Made by a program: the position numbers and the translations under genes. A stretch of DNA of 64,000 bases from Hermatobates lingyangjiaoensis (lineage: Eukaryota > Arthropoda > Insecta > Hemiptera > Hermatobatidae), in assembly GCA_026182355.1 (NCBI GenBank), contig JAPFBL010000533.1, positions 62,001-126,000 on the forward strand, in the 5' to 3' direction. Positions 10,463 through 21,097 of the stretch are shown one piece after another; the first letter of the stretch is position 1; each line of letters starts with the position of its first letter. Under the pieces are notes generated by a model. It did no database searches and was not told the origin of the DNA. It saw only the letters and a list, made by a program, of their open reading frames with translations.

Positions 10463-10620
10463 TTGTTTTCCCATTTCTTATTGTGGTTTGATCATTGATT
10501 GTTGTTTCACGTGTTTATGTGAAATCTTTTTATATATATATATATATATATATAAAGATTTCACATAAACTCGTAAAATAACAATCAATGATCAAACCAG
10601 AATAAGAAATGGGAAAACAA

Positions 10621-10664
10621 GACTTAAGATCTTTCAACCGTAACAAGCGGTCTTCGTCAGAGTT
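10621..10664 (-). ncRNA. Hammerhead ribozyme, PLE family A, one-base insertion
   Basis: A base is inserted between stem III and stem I on the minus strand, close to the cleavage position; other elements match. Confidence 0.68.
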
Positions 10665-10689
10665 GGGTTTTTGCCTCAGTTGGGTTGTT

Positions 10690-10732
10690 GACTCTGACGA
10701 AGACCGCTGGTTACGGTTGAAAGATCTTAGTC
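10690..10732 (+). ncRNA. Hammerhead ribozyme, PLE family A
   Basis: All core and stem bases match the consensus; only the stem II loop differs. Confidence 0.83.
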
Positions 10733-10911
10733 TTGTTTTCCCAGACAACCAAAAAGACACTAACACAAAATTTCATCTATCAACAATGTTTAACTTAAGA
10801 CACCCGAATAAATACTATTTAAATTTGAAATGTCACTTCTATAATTAATGGTTGACTGGTCCTTTCTAATATATAACATTTCCAGAGTTTTCCTTCTCTG
10901 AGAAGGAAACC

Positions 10912-10997
10912 CAACTGAGGAAGACCGTTTGTTACGGTTGAAAGATCTTAGTCTCTAGTTCTCATTTTCTTATTGTGGTTTGGTCATTGATATATAT

Positions 10998-11032
<35 letters not shown>

Positions 11033-11076
11033 TGTGGTTTGATCATTGATTGTTGTTTCACGTGTTTATGTGAAAT
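10912..11076 (+). mobile_element. PLE family A fragments
   Basis: A truncated copy has CUGAGGA at 10915, stem II, GAAA and AGUC to 10953, but its stem I 5' strand is not GACU. Two further 3' ends ('gtggtttgatcattgat') follow, separated by (TA)n at 10990-11031 and 11077-11132, as if copies had inserted next to each other's TA tracts. Confidence 0.7.
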
Positions 11077-11078
11077 AT

Positions 11079-11135
<57 letters not shown>

Positions 11136-11179
11136 AAATAAAAAACGAAGGAAACACACAGAAAGACACAGACATAACT

Positions 11180-11218
11180 CACATCGATATTTCGACAATC
11201 GTCGTCATCAGGAGGTGC
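11180..11218 (-). ncRNA. Hammerhead ribozyme, PLE family F (left arm)
   Basis: Mirror of 12171-12209: CUGAUGA, spacer C, stem II GAC/GUC, GAAA, UAUC, stem I UC/GA and CAC/GUG. Confidence 0.8.
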
Positions 11219-11513
11219 GAAGAGCGAAGAGCGAAGAGTCCCGCAGGAAGACAGGGCGGTACTGAACTCGGAAACCGCAGCCAGTACCCCACCACTTACC
11301 ACCAAGCGGGGGAAGGGAGGGAAGGAAATGAAGAGCCAAATTAAGACGTAAAAGGAACGAGTAAAAATTATAACTATAAAAAATTATAAAAAAGTAGATA
11401 AATCAAATTAAAATTAATAAAATAATAAATAAAAAGTAAAATAAAAAATAATAAATAAATAAATAGAAAATAATAAATAAATAAATAAATCATAAATAAA
11501 TTATCGGTTGAGG

Positions 11514-11632
11514 TTGAGTCCGGGGGAAGAGCGAGCATCAAGTAAGCATATGTATGCCTCCTCTGAAGCTCTTAGGGTAACTTTATTGTTGGATTCGGGG
11601 ATCTGTTTCAGGATCTGAACCCTGAAACAGTC
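11514..11632 (-). pseudogene. PLE GIY-YIG C-terminal remnant (left arm, family F)
   Basis: The minus strand encodes the last part of the same GIY-YIG ORF as the right arm (SLGLS-type stop region, SSPGLNLNR end). It is truncated at 11632, inside the nuclease domain before the catalytic region. Confidence 0.75.
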
Positions 11633-11638
11633 TGAATC

Positions 11639-11894
11639 CTTTTACGTTGGCTTAACTTCTAATAAGTTGAGCCTTCGTATGAATGGTCATAGGGCTTCAG
11701 TCGGTCAACGCAGTAACTATCCTGTAGCCATCCATGCGAACTCGCATGGACTCAGTTTCAATGACTGTTTCAGGGTTCAGATCCTGAAACAGATCCCCGA
11801 ATCCAACAATAAAGTTACCCTAAGAGCTTCAGAGGAGGCATACATATGCTTACTTGATGCTCGCTCTTCCCCCGGACTCAACCTCAACCGATAA
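11639..11894 (+). pseudogene. PLE GIY-YIG endonuclease fragment (right arm, family F)
   Basis: The frame begins at FYVGLTSNKLSLRMNGHR, the second GIY-YIG signature strand and the helix with the catalytic-type Arg. It runs through SFNDCFRVQIL and RASEEAYICLL to SPGLNLNR and a stop. The first signature strand is lost at the truncation. It is related to families E and I in the window (same C-terminus type). The usable frame has no true start codon. Confidence 0.85.
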
Positions 11895-12170
11895 TTTATT
11901 TATGATTTATTTATTTATTTATTATTTTTTATTTATTTATTTATTATTTTTTATTTTACTTTTTATTTATTATTTTTATTAATTTTAATTTGATTTATCT
12001 ACTTTTTTATAATTTTTTATAGTTATAATTTTTACTCGTTCCTTTTACGTCTTAATTTGGCTCTTCATTTCCTTCCCTCCCTTCCCCCGCTTGGTGGTAA
12101 GTGGTGGGGTACTGGCTGCGGTTTCCGAGTTCAGTACCGCCCTGTCTTCCTGCGGGACTCTTCGCTCTTC

Positions 12171-12209
12171 GCACCTCCTGATGACGACGATTGTCGAAAT
12201 ATCGATGTG
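12171..12209 (+). ncRNA. Hammerhead ribozyme, PLE family F (right arm)
   Basis: CUGAUGA is at 12178-12184, stem II GAC (12186-12188) pairs with GUC (12193-12195) over a GAUU loop, and GAAA is at 12196-12199. Cleavage is expected after C12203. Stem I is UC/GA, a C-U mismatch, then CAC/GUG. Confidence 0.82.
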
Positions 12210-12293
12210 AGTTATGTCTGTGTCTTTCTGTGTGTTTCCTTCGTTTTTTATTTTATTGTAAAAAAGTCCGCTGGACCGTTTCTTTTAATTGTG

Positions 12294-12319
<26 letters not shown>

Positions 12320-12326
<7 letters not shown>

Positions 12327-13230
12327 ACAATAATAATATGGAGCAGTAAAAGTGATACAACAGTGTATGGTCAGTGTGATTAATTATTAACATTTTTATA
12401 CCTTTGAGTTAGTGGAGTAATATAAAAATCATGCAACACAAAAGTTTTAAGTATCAAACAAAAATTTGTAATTAAAACTAAAAAAAAAAAGCCTGAGACG
12501 ATTACTCAAACGTAAATTGAGTCAATTTGTTTTTTTTTTTTTTTTGCTAATAAGAATTGCAAAAATGAACTATGACCTTAAAACAAAAAATTACGAAGTT
12601 TACATATATGCAAAAGAAAGGAAAAAAAATCTGTTTTCAAAGTCGGCAATTTAAAATTACCACAGTTAACGAGTTCATAGATTAGACACCTAATGCGAGT
12701 GTTTTTTTTTTTCTCTAGAAATGTGTGCATAAATAAAAAAGAATTTCGCCCTTGTTTGTAATCAAATTATCACTGCTAGGGGACTCCGAAAGTAAACACA
12801 ACCACTTTTATTAACCACTTTCTCTCTGTCTCCTGACATTTTTCCCAAACCATTTTTCCCCACAACTTTATCAATTCTTTATAATTTCCCGTAGTTTGAT
12901 CTTCACTTGAAAGATACATCCGAAATTAGAATACTATACTAGTTTGAATACGAGTTTGTGAGATGATACATTTGAATGATCATAATACTAACAATTATAA
13001 TTTAGTATAAGAAAAAAGAAACGGTAAAATTTAATTAAATGAATACCTATAACACTAACAAAAAAAATTATCATGTGCCTAAGATATTTTAACAGTTTTT
13101 ACCTATTTTAAGGACACTGATTCCAGAAATGCTGTCGTTTTTACTCTATCAGGTCTAGTTTTTCTGCTATGGTATACACCTCTCTGTAGGAAGATGATAG
13201 CTAAATAAAGAAAGGCTAATCGAAGAAACA
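12320..13230. other. AT-rich sequence with no recognised feature
   Basis: Homopolymer A and T runs and no supported gene or repeat family. Confidence 0.55.
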
Positions 13231-13235
13231 ATATT

Positions 13236-13575
13236 TTATTTAGGTTAGGTTAGGTTAGGTTGCAGTGGCAGTCCCACAAGGGAACACACGTAGGACGAGC
13301 ATTGACCCTTTTGTGATACAACACAATGAAGATTGATTCTACAGTGGGAGTCCTAAATTTTGCCTAACTGATGTGTATTTAGAGTAGGGGATCTTTAACG
13401 AGTACCTGACATCGTACAAGGCTCGGGAACGACAGTTTAACGTCCTTCTCCGAGGGACGATATACTCAGATTTATTCACCTCCCGCGTGAATAAATTGAG
13501 GGTCAGGTGGGTATCGAACCCCGGTCCTATCAGTTCAGAGGCATGCACGTAACCACTGAGCTAGCCTGACCCCCC
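13236..13575 (-). mobile_element. tRNA-derived SINE family S1 with (TTAGG)n end
   Basis: On the minus strand the element starts with a tRNA-like head: box A-like 'tagctcagtggttacg' near 13565 and box B-like 'ggggttcgata' near 13517. A body with 'cgttaaactgtcg' and 'taggactcccactgta' follows. It then runs through 'gtgttcccttgtgggact' to a (AACCT)n end, read on plus as five TTAGG units at 13236-13261. Box A and B identify an RNA polymerase III-type promoter of tRNA origin. Confidence 0.8.
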
Positions 13576-14166
13576 ATATTTTTATTTAACTTTCCTTATA
13601 AAACATATTCATTAATCACACCATAATATTTGCAATACGTATACAATATATTTGAAGTTCATCGTATATTCCTAGCATCGTATATATTATAGTAAAACAC
13701 ATTTGGTTTGTTTAAGGAATGTCACATAGGAGAGGATGTAGTATTTATTGCTTAACTTTTACTCCGAAAATTTGCTATACAAGTAAAAGAATGACTTTTA
13801 TTATAAGTTTATGGTGTCATAATCATGTAACATAAATCAAAATAACAATCTAAAATTGTAATTATGACGCTAGAATTTATTTAGAAGTATGCCTAATTTT
13901 AAGGTAAAAAATAGCAAATATGTCAATAACTTGATCTGATGAGAAAAAAATTAGTAAGATTTTCAGAATCGGCATCCCTAAATTAATATAAATCAAATTA
14001 GAAACCTTGGGCACCAAACAATGTGTTGATCAGTGTAATGTAATATTGTTTATGTAATACATGTACTTGCTATAAGCGGTGCATGTAGCATAAATGAATT
14101 CCCTCATGGCAGCGGTACTGCCCGTGAGGAAGACTAAAGAAAAGTACTAACTATTACTGTATTATT

Positions 14167-15025
14167 ACTAGCTGATCTACCGTGCTTTACCCGGGAAACA
14201 ATTTAATTCCAACTCTAATAATAAAGTACATATAACGAAAACAATTTAAATTTTCTATAGTTTCGTTACACTTAACTTTTTTGAGATAAACGAAATTAAT
14301 ACAGAATTAAAATTATAGATTACGGAAAAAATATATAATCTAACAGTGATTATAAATTTCACACATTGTCTAATAATATTGGAAGTTGATAGATTAGATT
14401 AAACAAATAATAAAAAGAATATTTTTTGCCGAACAATACAATCAAGAAATTTGAAAGAAGTCTAAGCTCATTATATGTGATATGTCTTTCTGTTAAATAT
14501 GATACGAATTTTAAACCCCCAAATCGTTTCAATTAGGTACCAGTTAGTTGAAGAGGCTAAACCATATCACATTACATTTCATTCAATGATTTCAATTTGA
14601 AGATTTCACACAGTTTTAAATGTCCAATTAAAATTATATCAGTAAACAAAATTGTCTCTTAAAAGTTTGAATAACAATATTTTGATGAAATATTATTTGT
14701 TTATGAAGAAGCATTGTATCGAAAAAATAATTGAACAAAGCATGTGGAAATATTATCACAAAGAATAACCTACCTGAGGTTGCCATTACCAATTAAAGTC
14801 AAAATGTAAACAAACAGGTTATACAGCAAACCTTATCTATTATACGGCCCTAGGGGGCCTGGGTTAGGCTGCCCCCAGAGTTTAATAGCCTAAAACCACC
14901 TCAAGACCTATAGAAAGTGCCTTGCTAAAGAATTTTTGAAAAAGGTCCATTGTAGGCCGAATGCATAAGGTACAAACATACATACATACATACATACAGA
15001 GCCACGAAGAGAATTTATATTATTA
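14167..15025. mobile_element. Interspersed repeat, LINE-tail-like, unclassified
   Basis: It begins with 'tagctgatctaccgtgcttt' and ends with an (ACAT)n microsatellite and a 'ttatattattattaag' tail. This arrangement is common for 3' ends of non-LTR retrotransposons or their non-autonomous relatives. No RT coding is visible. The boundaries are judged from those motifs only. Confidence 0.4.
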
Positions 15026-15769
15026 TTAAGTAAGCTGTAAACACAATTTAAGCAAACATTCAAGCTATTATTTCAAGGGTATTGCCTTAGGACAACTGAA
15101 TGCAATAGCTTTATTCTAGAAGTGTTAACAATTTATCTAGTTAGTCCGGCATAACTGAAATAAATAATCACCCCCTACACAGTGGTCCAAAATTAATAGT
15201 TTGTTTATTCCATACTTTTTTTTAAATAAATAAAGTGGACTTTTGTCCACTTATTCTATGTTGAAAAGTAAAAAGGAGGTATATTAGTTAAACCTTTATT
15301 TATTTCCGTAAAAACTAATATTTCTTTCCCTCTCATAACAAAAAATACAATTTAAAAACAACCTGTTGTGTTTACAGATGTATAAGCTGAAGTTTACGTA
15401 ACCTAATCTCGGCAAATATAACTGAAATGTAATAAAATAAATGTTACAATCGCAACAAAGTCAGTCCATTAAAAATTTTCAGCAGTCCGATGGCAATTTG
15501 GAATGAATTTTGACTGTTGTTGAAAAAGTAATGAAATATATTACTTGCTATCGTAAAATATACAGAAAAAATATTTATCAATATCAAACGAAGAAGAAAT
15601 CCAACAAATTTCATTAATAATACAACAGTTGTAGCCGGTACAATGAATGCGAATTTAATTTTGAATTTTATAATTTTCACAGGGGTAAGTTTTTCTTTAT
15701 TCAGAACTTGTCAGCAATAAATATGAAGGGATAAAGCTTGCCTTCCTTACTCATTATAAAGGTTTACTA

Positions 15770-15830
15770 AATAACTAACAGACATCGTAGAGATTCGAGG
15801 CCGACAGCTTTAAACCACATTCAAGGACTG
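15770..15830 (-). mobile_element. SINE S1 body fragment
   Basis: A short match to the S1 body ('gacatcgtagagattcgagg' read on plus), without head or tail. Confidence 0.5.
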
Positions 15831-15903
15831 AGATAGACATAATCCTCCCATTCTGAGGTAAAATGGATAAACCAACAAAAGTCTCCACACAAATGAAGTT
15901 TTA

Positions 15904-15942
15904 TTCAACGCGTTTCGAACACTTTGTGTTCATCATCAGGAA
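15904..15942 (-). ncRNA. Hammerhead ribozyme, PLE family C variant
   Basis: Mirror of 15976-16014 with the same CUGAUGA core, GAACAC/GUGUUC stem II and GAAACGCGUU. Confidence 0.83.
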
Positions 15943-15975
15943 GACACTATAATACAAATTATATCTAATAGTGTC

Positions 15976-16014
15976 TTCCTGATGATGAACACAAAGTGTT
16001 CGAAACGCGTTGAA
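15976..16014 (+). ncRNA. Hammerhead ribozyme, PLE family C variant
   Basis: UUC (15976-15978), CUGAUGA (15979-15985), spacer U, stem II GAACAC (15987-15992) with GUGUUC (15996-16001), GAAA (16002-16005). Stem III is A-U and C-G around GC, and cleavage is expected after U16011. GAA (16012-16014) closes stem I. Confidence 0.84.
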
Positions 16015-16109
16015 TAAACCTTCATTTGTTTGGAGACTTTTGTTGGTTTATCCATTTTACCTCAGAATGAGTAAATACCACACAATTACGGATTGCACAA
16101 CTAATGATT

Positions 16110-17080
16110 TGATAATCCTCCTATTATTGAAAGAACAGATAAATTGAATGTACCGAGTGAACAATTTTCTGAATTCTATTTTTAAATATCTCTTTTAATT
16201 TGGTAACAATTATAAAATAATTATTGCTAAAATATTACTATTTATTATAATATTATATTATAAACAGTTCTAAGCTAGTGTACTAGAAGAAAAGAGGGTG
16301 TTTTATTTGGTATTCCGGTTTATCTGGGAGCCCAGCACTATGTCTGTAAATGAATTTCACCTCCTTACAAAAAAACCAAAATTACGATAATAATAATAAA
16401 TAATTTTTATTACTAAAATAAAGTAATGATATTTCTTTTTAAGTATGCTATTTGAAGTTAATAATATGCATAAATTCATTCGTGGTTCGATTAGAATGTT
16501 GGAATGGTTTTTTTTTTATTCTAGCCCATCACGAATTCGTAATTCCATAAATAGTAACCATTTATTAAAGCATTTAAACCATAACCTGAATACTTTATCA
16601 GGAGAATGCAATAACCAAAAATACATTTATTGTAATCAATATTAGAATAAATGATTTAATGAAAAGAAACAAGTTTCGAGAATTAGTATCTGAAAAAAAA
16701 AAACTGGACCAGACGTGTTTTGAATTGTTTCATGAAGCAATTTAAGGTTCTCTTTTTTTATTAGTGAATATTACTCTTTTGTTATGATAGAGAGGGAGTG
16801 GGGGGGGGGGGGGGAGTTATGAAAACGGAGGAACAATAACCAAAACCCATTTACAAGATTGTATAGGAATTGGACAGTTTAGTTAGAAAACAAAAAGCAT
16901 AACGTTATACTCAGCGTTAATGCGATTCAAGATTGAATTATTAACGCTGAAATTAAAGCAAAACAGTCAAGTCACGTGTTCTTAGCTGACAAATTATATT
17001 TAATGACTTAAAGAAAAGAGTAGCACTTGAGATATTTTTAACGAAGAAAAGTAAAACTAAGTCTTCCGTAACAAAAAAAA
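16110..17080. other. AT-rich sequence with a poly(G) run, otherwise nothing recognised
   Basis: A G-run lies at about 16800-16814. I see no gene or known repeat. Confidence 0.5.
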
Positions 17081-17096
17081 AAAAAAAAGTTTACTT

Positions 17097-17138
17097 TCAC
17101 AACGCGTTTCGAACACTTAGTGTTCATCGTCAGGTTAC
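17097..17138 (-). ncRNA. Hammerhead ribozyme, PLE family C
   Basis: The minus strand has CUGACGA, spacer U, GAACAC/GUGUUC, GAAA and CGCGUU. Stem I is short (AC/GU). The flank further along (about 17285-17300) resembles the family C tail. Confidence 0.7.
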
Positions 17139-17304
17139 ACATGCCTCAGTAAGGTGTTGTGGACTAATTAGGGTCAAAGGTCACTCACTCATTCAGTGTC
17201 TCATCAGTGTCCGTTAACATCTTACTTAGTCAACATAACCTTACTTGAGTAGATTTATTCTGACGCTAATATAATTACTTGTGCAATCCGTTATTGTGTG
17301 GATT

Positions 17305-17865
17305 TACCGTAAAGTCGTATAAGGCGTAATAGACCCCTTTTCATAACCGAAATTTAGCTCCAAACTTGAGGGGGGTCTTATACGCCGAGGGAGAAAATCA
17401 TAACTCAATAAAATAATCTAAATTAAATTAAAATTTGGCATAAAATTATTTAATTTTTTTCATAAAAAGGGTATTATTTAAAGTATATATTTTTATTAGC
17501 AATTTGAAGGTAATTTCAATTTATTCATAATACTACCATACTGTCAGACTTTTTAACAGAGGTAGATGAAGAGCTCGTAAATGAATTAAATGAATTAGAC
17601 TCACAGGAAGAAGATTTTGCTGGACTTGATGAATAAGGTTTTTAATTTTAACCTTTTTGTTGTTTTGATGAATATATTTTATTACCTAGATAGTCTTTTT
17701 ATTTCTTTTAATGTATTTTATTATATTTATACACAAAATATTTTTCTTTAGAATAAGTACGCATATCGATATTTTATATGAGGGGTCCTATACGGTGAGG
17801 ATATGCTAAATCCTAGTTTTTCCTTTATAATTTAAGGGGGGTCTTATATGCCGGACTTTATGGTA
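17305..17865. mobile_element. Tc1/mariner-superfamily (pogo-like) MITE with TA target site
   Basis: The termini are inverted: 'ccgtaaagtcgtataagg' at the left and 'ccggactttatgg' at the right, both flanked by TA (17305-17306; 17864-17865). Subterminal copies of 'ggggtcttatacgcc' lie at about 17370 and 17782. The element is about 560 bp, too short for a transposase. A TA target duplication and this terminus type point to the IS630-Tc1-mariner superfamily. Confidence 0.65.
17529..17636 (+). pseudogene. Possible transposase C-terminal remnant inside the MITE
   Basis: An open stretch of about 36 codons ends at TAA 17634-17636 with a very acidic tail, TEVDEELVNELNELDSQEED then FAGLDE. Acidic C-termini of this kind occur in pogo/Tigger transposases. 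The match is by composition and context only, so this is tentative. Confidence 0.35.
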
Positions 17866-17878
17866 CTCATATTTGATT

Positions 17879-17899
17879 TGGGGGGGGGGGGGGGGGGGG
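17879..17899. repeat. Poly(G) tract
   Basis: An uninterrupted run of about 20 G. Other G-runs lie at about 16800, 23561 and 60980. Confidence 0.9.
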
Positions 17900-18139
17900 A
17901 TATTCAAGAATTACGTCTCCCCACAAAAAAAAAAAAGAAACTATGAAACTAACTAGTATGTTGTCATGTTTTATTAAGATTTAGGATTAATTATGTCATT
18001 TTTCATTCTAATTTCTTACTTAAAAACCTCAATAGTGCAATTCAACATTCATATATTGGATTCACTCTGATGCTCTTAAAGCTCACAGATAAGTATATTT
18101 TTTTTTTGATAAGGTTTTGTTTTCTTGACCAGAAATTAA

Positions 18140-18320
18140 TAACAAACACCTTTTTCTTCTTCTCGGAATTTGATCAGGGTTAATCAATATCAGGCAAAAA
18201 AAGGTGATTCCGTATATTAACCCTGACCAAAGTCCGAGAAGAAGAAAAAGTGTTCATTTTTTTTTATGTTAACTAACTTGACAAAACAACACTAAGGAGT
18301 TGAAACGCGTCGTTAGTTTC
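18140..18320. mobile_element. PLE family B inverted ends plus a hammerhead-like motif
   Basis: Inverted copies of the family B 3' end ('ctgaccaaagtccgagaag') meet at about 18190-18205. Just beyond, at 18266-18312 (+), AAC pairs with GUU around a core UUGACAA and GAAACGCGUC. That is a further degenerate hammerhead with U at position 3 and A at position 8. Confidence 0.55.
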
Positions 18321-18765
18321 ATATTAAACTTTTTTTTTTATGAAGACAAAACCACATAACATAATTTATTATTAATTAATGAAACAAAGGAAGGGTATAC
18401 GAAAATATTGTGAATTAACACCAATTTTAATCATTGGGGAAAAGTTCCATTTGGTTCTCAAATATTAGTGACACAGTAAGGAAAATGAAATCAGTTTACA
18501 ATCTGCTCTCAAATCAGCAAATGAAAGAGATGCAAAGAGTTTATTTCGGATATCACAAAAAAAAAATTCTACTAAATTGAAACCAATCCTTTCTTTTTGA
18601 TGATAACCTGCCTTTATTAATATCATTATTGAGTACATTACGTAATTATATATTGTGCTAATCATTTACAGGATATATAATTATGTTAAATTATTATAAA
18701 AAAGAACCATGATATCTCGTTTTCAGTACAAGCACGAACCATGAACTACGTTTCCAATACTTAGA

Positions 18766-19100
18766 GGGCCAGTGGTTAGAGTACACGCCTCTGAACTGTT
18801 AGGTACGGGGTTCAGATCCCAGCTGGTCCTCGATTTATTCACGCAGGAGATGAATAAATCTAAGCACGTCATCCCTCGGAGAAGGACGTTAAACCGTCGG
18901 TTCTGATCATGTCCGATCTCAACTATTCGTTAAATACTAAATTTAATACTCCCAAAGTAGAATCAACAGGTAATGTGACACTTTCATTACTAAAATAGGT
19001 GCCAAATAATAAATGAGCCACAATTTCCGCCCCCCTTATAAAAGCACTAAAGCTGGAAAACCTTATAATTGTTGGCGTTGAAAAACAAACAAAAACAAAA
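18766..19100 (+). mobile_element. tRNA-derived SINE family S1 with long 3' region
   Basis: The head has a box A-like segment 'ggccagtggttagagtacac' and box B-like 'ggggttcagatccc'. A hairpin-forming 'gatttattcacgcaggagat' and the 'cgttaaaccgtcgg' block follow, then 'actcccaaagtagaatcaac' and the region shared with 7100-7250 and 47656-47815. Polymerase III-type internal promoter elements imply tRNA ancestry. Confidence 0.8.
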
Positions 19101-19104
19101 CGTT

Positions 19105-20040
19105 TTCAATAAAACTCGATACCTTTGTGAACAAGTCCATTCTCAAGAGTAAACCATAAGTTATTCAGTACAATTGCCATGACAAGCAGATAAGTATCAC
19201 CATTGTGCAGAATACAATTTCGAGTTTACGTTTCAATACAAACATAACTTTCAGTTTACTCTTGAAAATATAATTCTCCCAATACCAATCAACCTGAAAG
19301 GAAACAATAGCAGTTAAGATGGTTATTTTTTGTAACAATTTTACCAACAACTTCAGACCCATGATAAATTATTTATTATTTTTTTTTTTTTTTTTTTTAG
19401 CTTGAAGTAGATTTCAAAGAAAAAAAAACTGGTTTAACAACATAAGTCTTTTATACTTTGAAGCACACTTTAAAGTATAAAACTTTACACTTTAGAGATT
19501 TTTATTTAAAAAGTTTTAATTTAAAATATACATTAAACTTCATACTTTTTTTTTTACATGACACTTTTATACTTTAAAAAAGTAATAAATAAATTTCCTT
19601 TTGGGCTATGTAATAAAAAATATAAATGCCAGGGAATGTTTTTCAAATTCATGTTTAGCTTTAGCAGTGCCGCAAAATATAAATAAGTAGTTTTAATAAA
19701 GTGAAATCTACTCTCAAATCAACAAATGGAAGATATGCAAAGACCGCATTTCGGATAATACAAAGAAATAATCCTATTCCAACTGAAATTAATTTTATCT
19801 TTGTAATGATGTCCTGACAATAGTTATATAGTTACTGAGCATAACTGTATTACATTATAATACAGAAAATATACGATATTTTGCTATTAATGGCTTGGTT
19901 CTGTTGAATATTATTAAACATTTTTTATTGAAAGTGACAACAGTTTCGGCATTTACGAGATTCTTACTAACTGCTTCCAGTGTCCCGGCTATTTCTCTTC
20001 TGTTGATGATAAACCATAAACAAGTTAGCCAAAAACATTT
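19105..20040. other. AT-rich sequence with no recognised feature
   Basis: A T-run lies at about 19379-19398 and short direct repeats around 'cactttaaagtataaaac'. Two blocks (about 18500-18600 and 20910-21010) share 'gctctcaaatcagcaaatga', a dispersed repeat of unknown class that also occurs near 19712. Confidence 0.45.
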
Positions 20041-20084
20041 ACAACAGATATTTTATTGAATAGTCCATATATATATTATATATA

Positions 20085-20273
20085 TTGTAAACAGGAAAAC
20101 GATCCAAAAGGACAACAAACGTTTCACGATGAATCATAAACACAGAACTAAGGAACAAACACACTTACTGTCTCTAATTTTCGGTTGAATCGTCATCACT
20201 GATGGCCGAAAATTAGAGACAGTAAGTGTGTTTGTTCCTTAGTTCTGTGTTTGTGATTCATCGTGAAACGTAT

Positions 20274-20275
<2 letters not shown>
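20085..20275. mobile_element. PLE family D palindrome, ribozymes disrupted at the centre
   Basis: Inverted 3' ends of family D ('ggtcctttt'-type hairpin block at about 20098-20115 and 'gttccttagttctgtgtttg') meet inside the ribozyme region. The minus copy keeps GAAAAUUAGAGAC but its core reads GUGAUGA. TA tracts flank both sides. Confidence 0.75.
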
Positions 20276-20317
<42 letters not shown>

Positions 20318-20318
<1 letters not shown>

Positions 20319-20525
20319 GATCAAACGACAATAAGAAATGGGAAAACAAGAATAAGATCTTTCAACCGTAACAAGCGGTCTTCTGACGAAGACCGCTTGT
20401 TACGGTTGGGTTTTTGCCTCTGGCGAAGACCGCTTGTTACGGTTGAAAGATCTTAGTCTTGTTTTCCCATTTCTTATTGAGGTTTGATCATTGATTGTTA
20501 TTTCACGTGTTTATGTGAAATCTAT
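20318..20525. mobile_element. PLE family A palindrome, rearranged centre
   Basis: The left arm is truncated within its ribozyme and joined to a partial stem II, then to a complete plus copy. The plus ribozyme (20416-20458) reads CUGGCGA with GCCU at stem I, so core A6 is G. Confidence 0.72.
20416..20458 (+). ncRNA. Hammerhead-like copy, PLE family A, core mutated
   Basis: Stem II, GAAA and stem III are consensus; CUGGCGA and GCCU replace CUGACGA and GACU. Predicted inactive or weak. Confidence 0.65.
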
Positions 20526-21097
20526 ATATATATGCAAATAGAATTTACACTTATAAAACGAACTCTCAAAATACATATTTCATCTTTCAGTTAACAATTA
20601 GATGTACAAATAATATAAATAAATAAAATGAGGTAAATTATGAATAAATGCTTTTAGGTCTAAGTTCCAAGCAGAATTGGCTCAAATAATTTAACGCAGT
20701 CATTAAATATTTGCATGTTTCATTGTTCTTTAGAACAGTCAATCTACTTTATGAAACAAAAGGAAAAGTTTTGTATTATACATGAAAACTAAACTAATTT
20801 CTTTTTTGGGTTCGACAACTGTGATAATGCAAGTCCAGTTGAAGGATATTTATGTTAAGTTGAATTCCAAAATATAATAAGAACGTTATAGTATGTATAG
20901 CAAATAACTTATAATCTGCTCTCAAATCAGCAAATGAAAATGATGCAAAGAGTTTATTTCGGATATCAAAAAAAAAAAAATTATACTAAATTGAAACCAA
21001 TCGTTTCTTTTTATGATAAATATTATAAATAATTTGTGAATTATAGTATGTTATAATACTATAAAATATAAAAAAAAATAAGTATTTATAGTAAAGG

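Larger units (their letters stand above)
10320..10530. mobile_element. PLE family A palindrome between (TA)n tracts
   Basis: Inverted family A copies between TA tracts at 10283-10319 and 10531-10553. Ribozymes are at 10351-10393 (-) and 10420-10462 (+). Confidence 0.86.
10554..10745. mobile_element. PLE family A palindrome, right arm truncated at its 3' end
   Basis: The left arm has the full 3' end next to (TA)n. The right arm stops soon after the ribozyme at about 10742 and runs into unrelated sequence instead of TA. Ribozymes are at 10621-10664 (-, one inserted base) and 10690-10732 (+, loop change). Confidence 0.8.
11132..12290. mobile_element. PLE family F palindrome with GIY-YIG
   Basis: The left arm (11132-11632) and right arm (11763-12258) are near-identical inverted copies. 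About 130 bp of the right copy (11633-11762) has no counterpart, so the left copy is 5'-truncated further. Both arms have an A/T-rich 3' UTR and a hammerhead. The right copy alone continues to 'gtccgctggaccg' and then (TA)n at about 12295. Confidence 0.87.
15855..16095. mobile_element. PLE family C (variant) palindrome
   Basis: Two inverted copies share the outer block 'tggataaaccaacaaaagtc' and the ribozyme. The right copy also has the 'gagtaaataccacac' tail. No TA tract borders this pair. Confidence 0.8.

Noticed and set aside
13236..13261. Telomere or telomeric junction
   Set aside because: Only five TTAGG units, at the end of a SINE copy and within ordinary sequence on both sides.
17340..17400. 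Riboswitch-like conserved block
   Set aside because: It is a subterminal repeat of a TA-flanked MITE, repeated within the same element.
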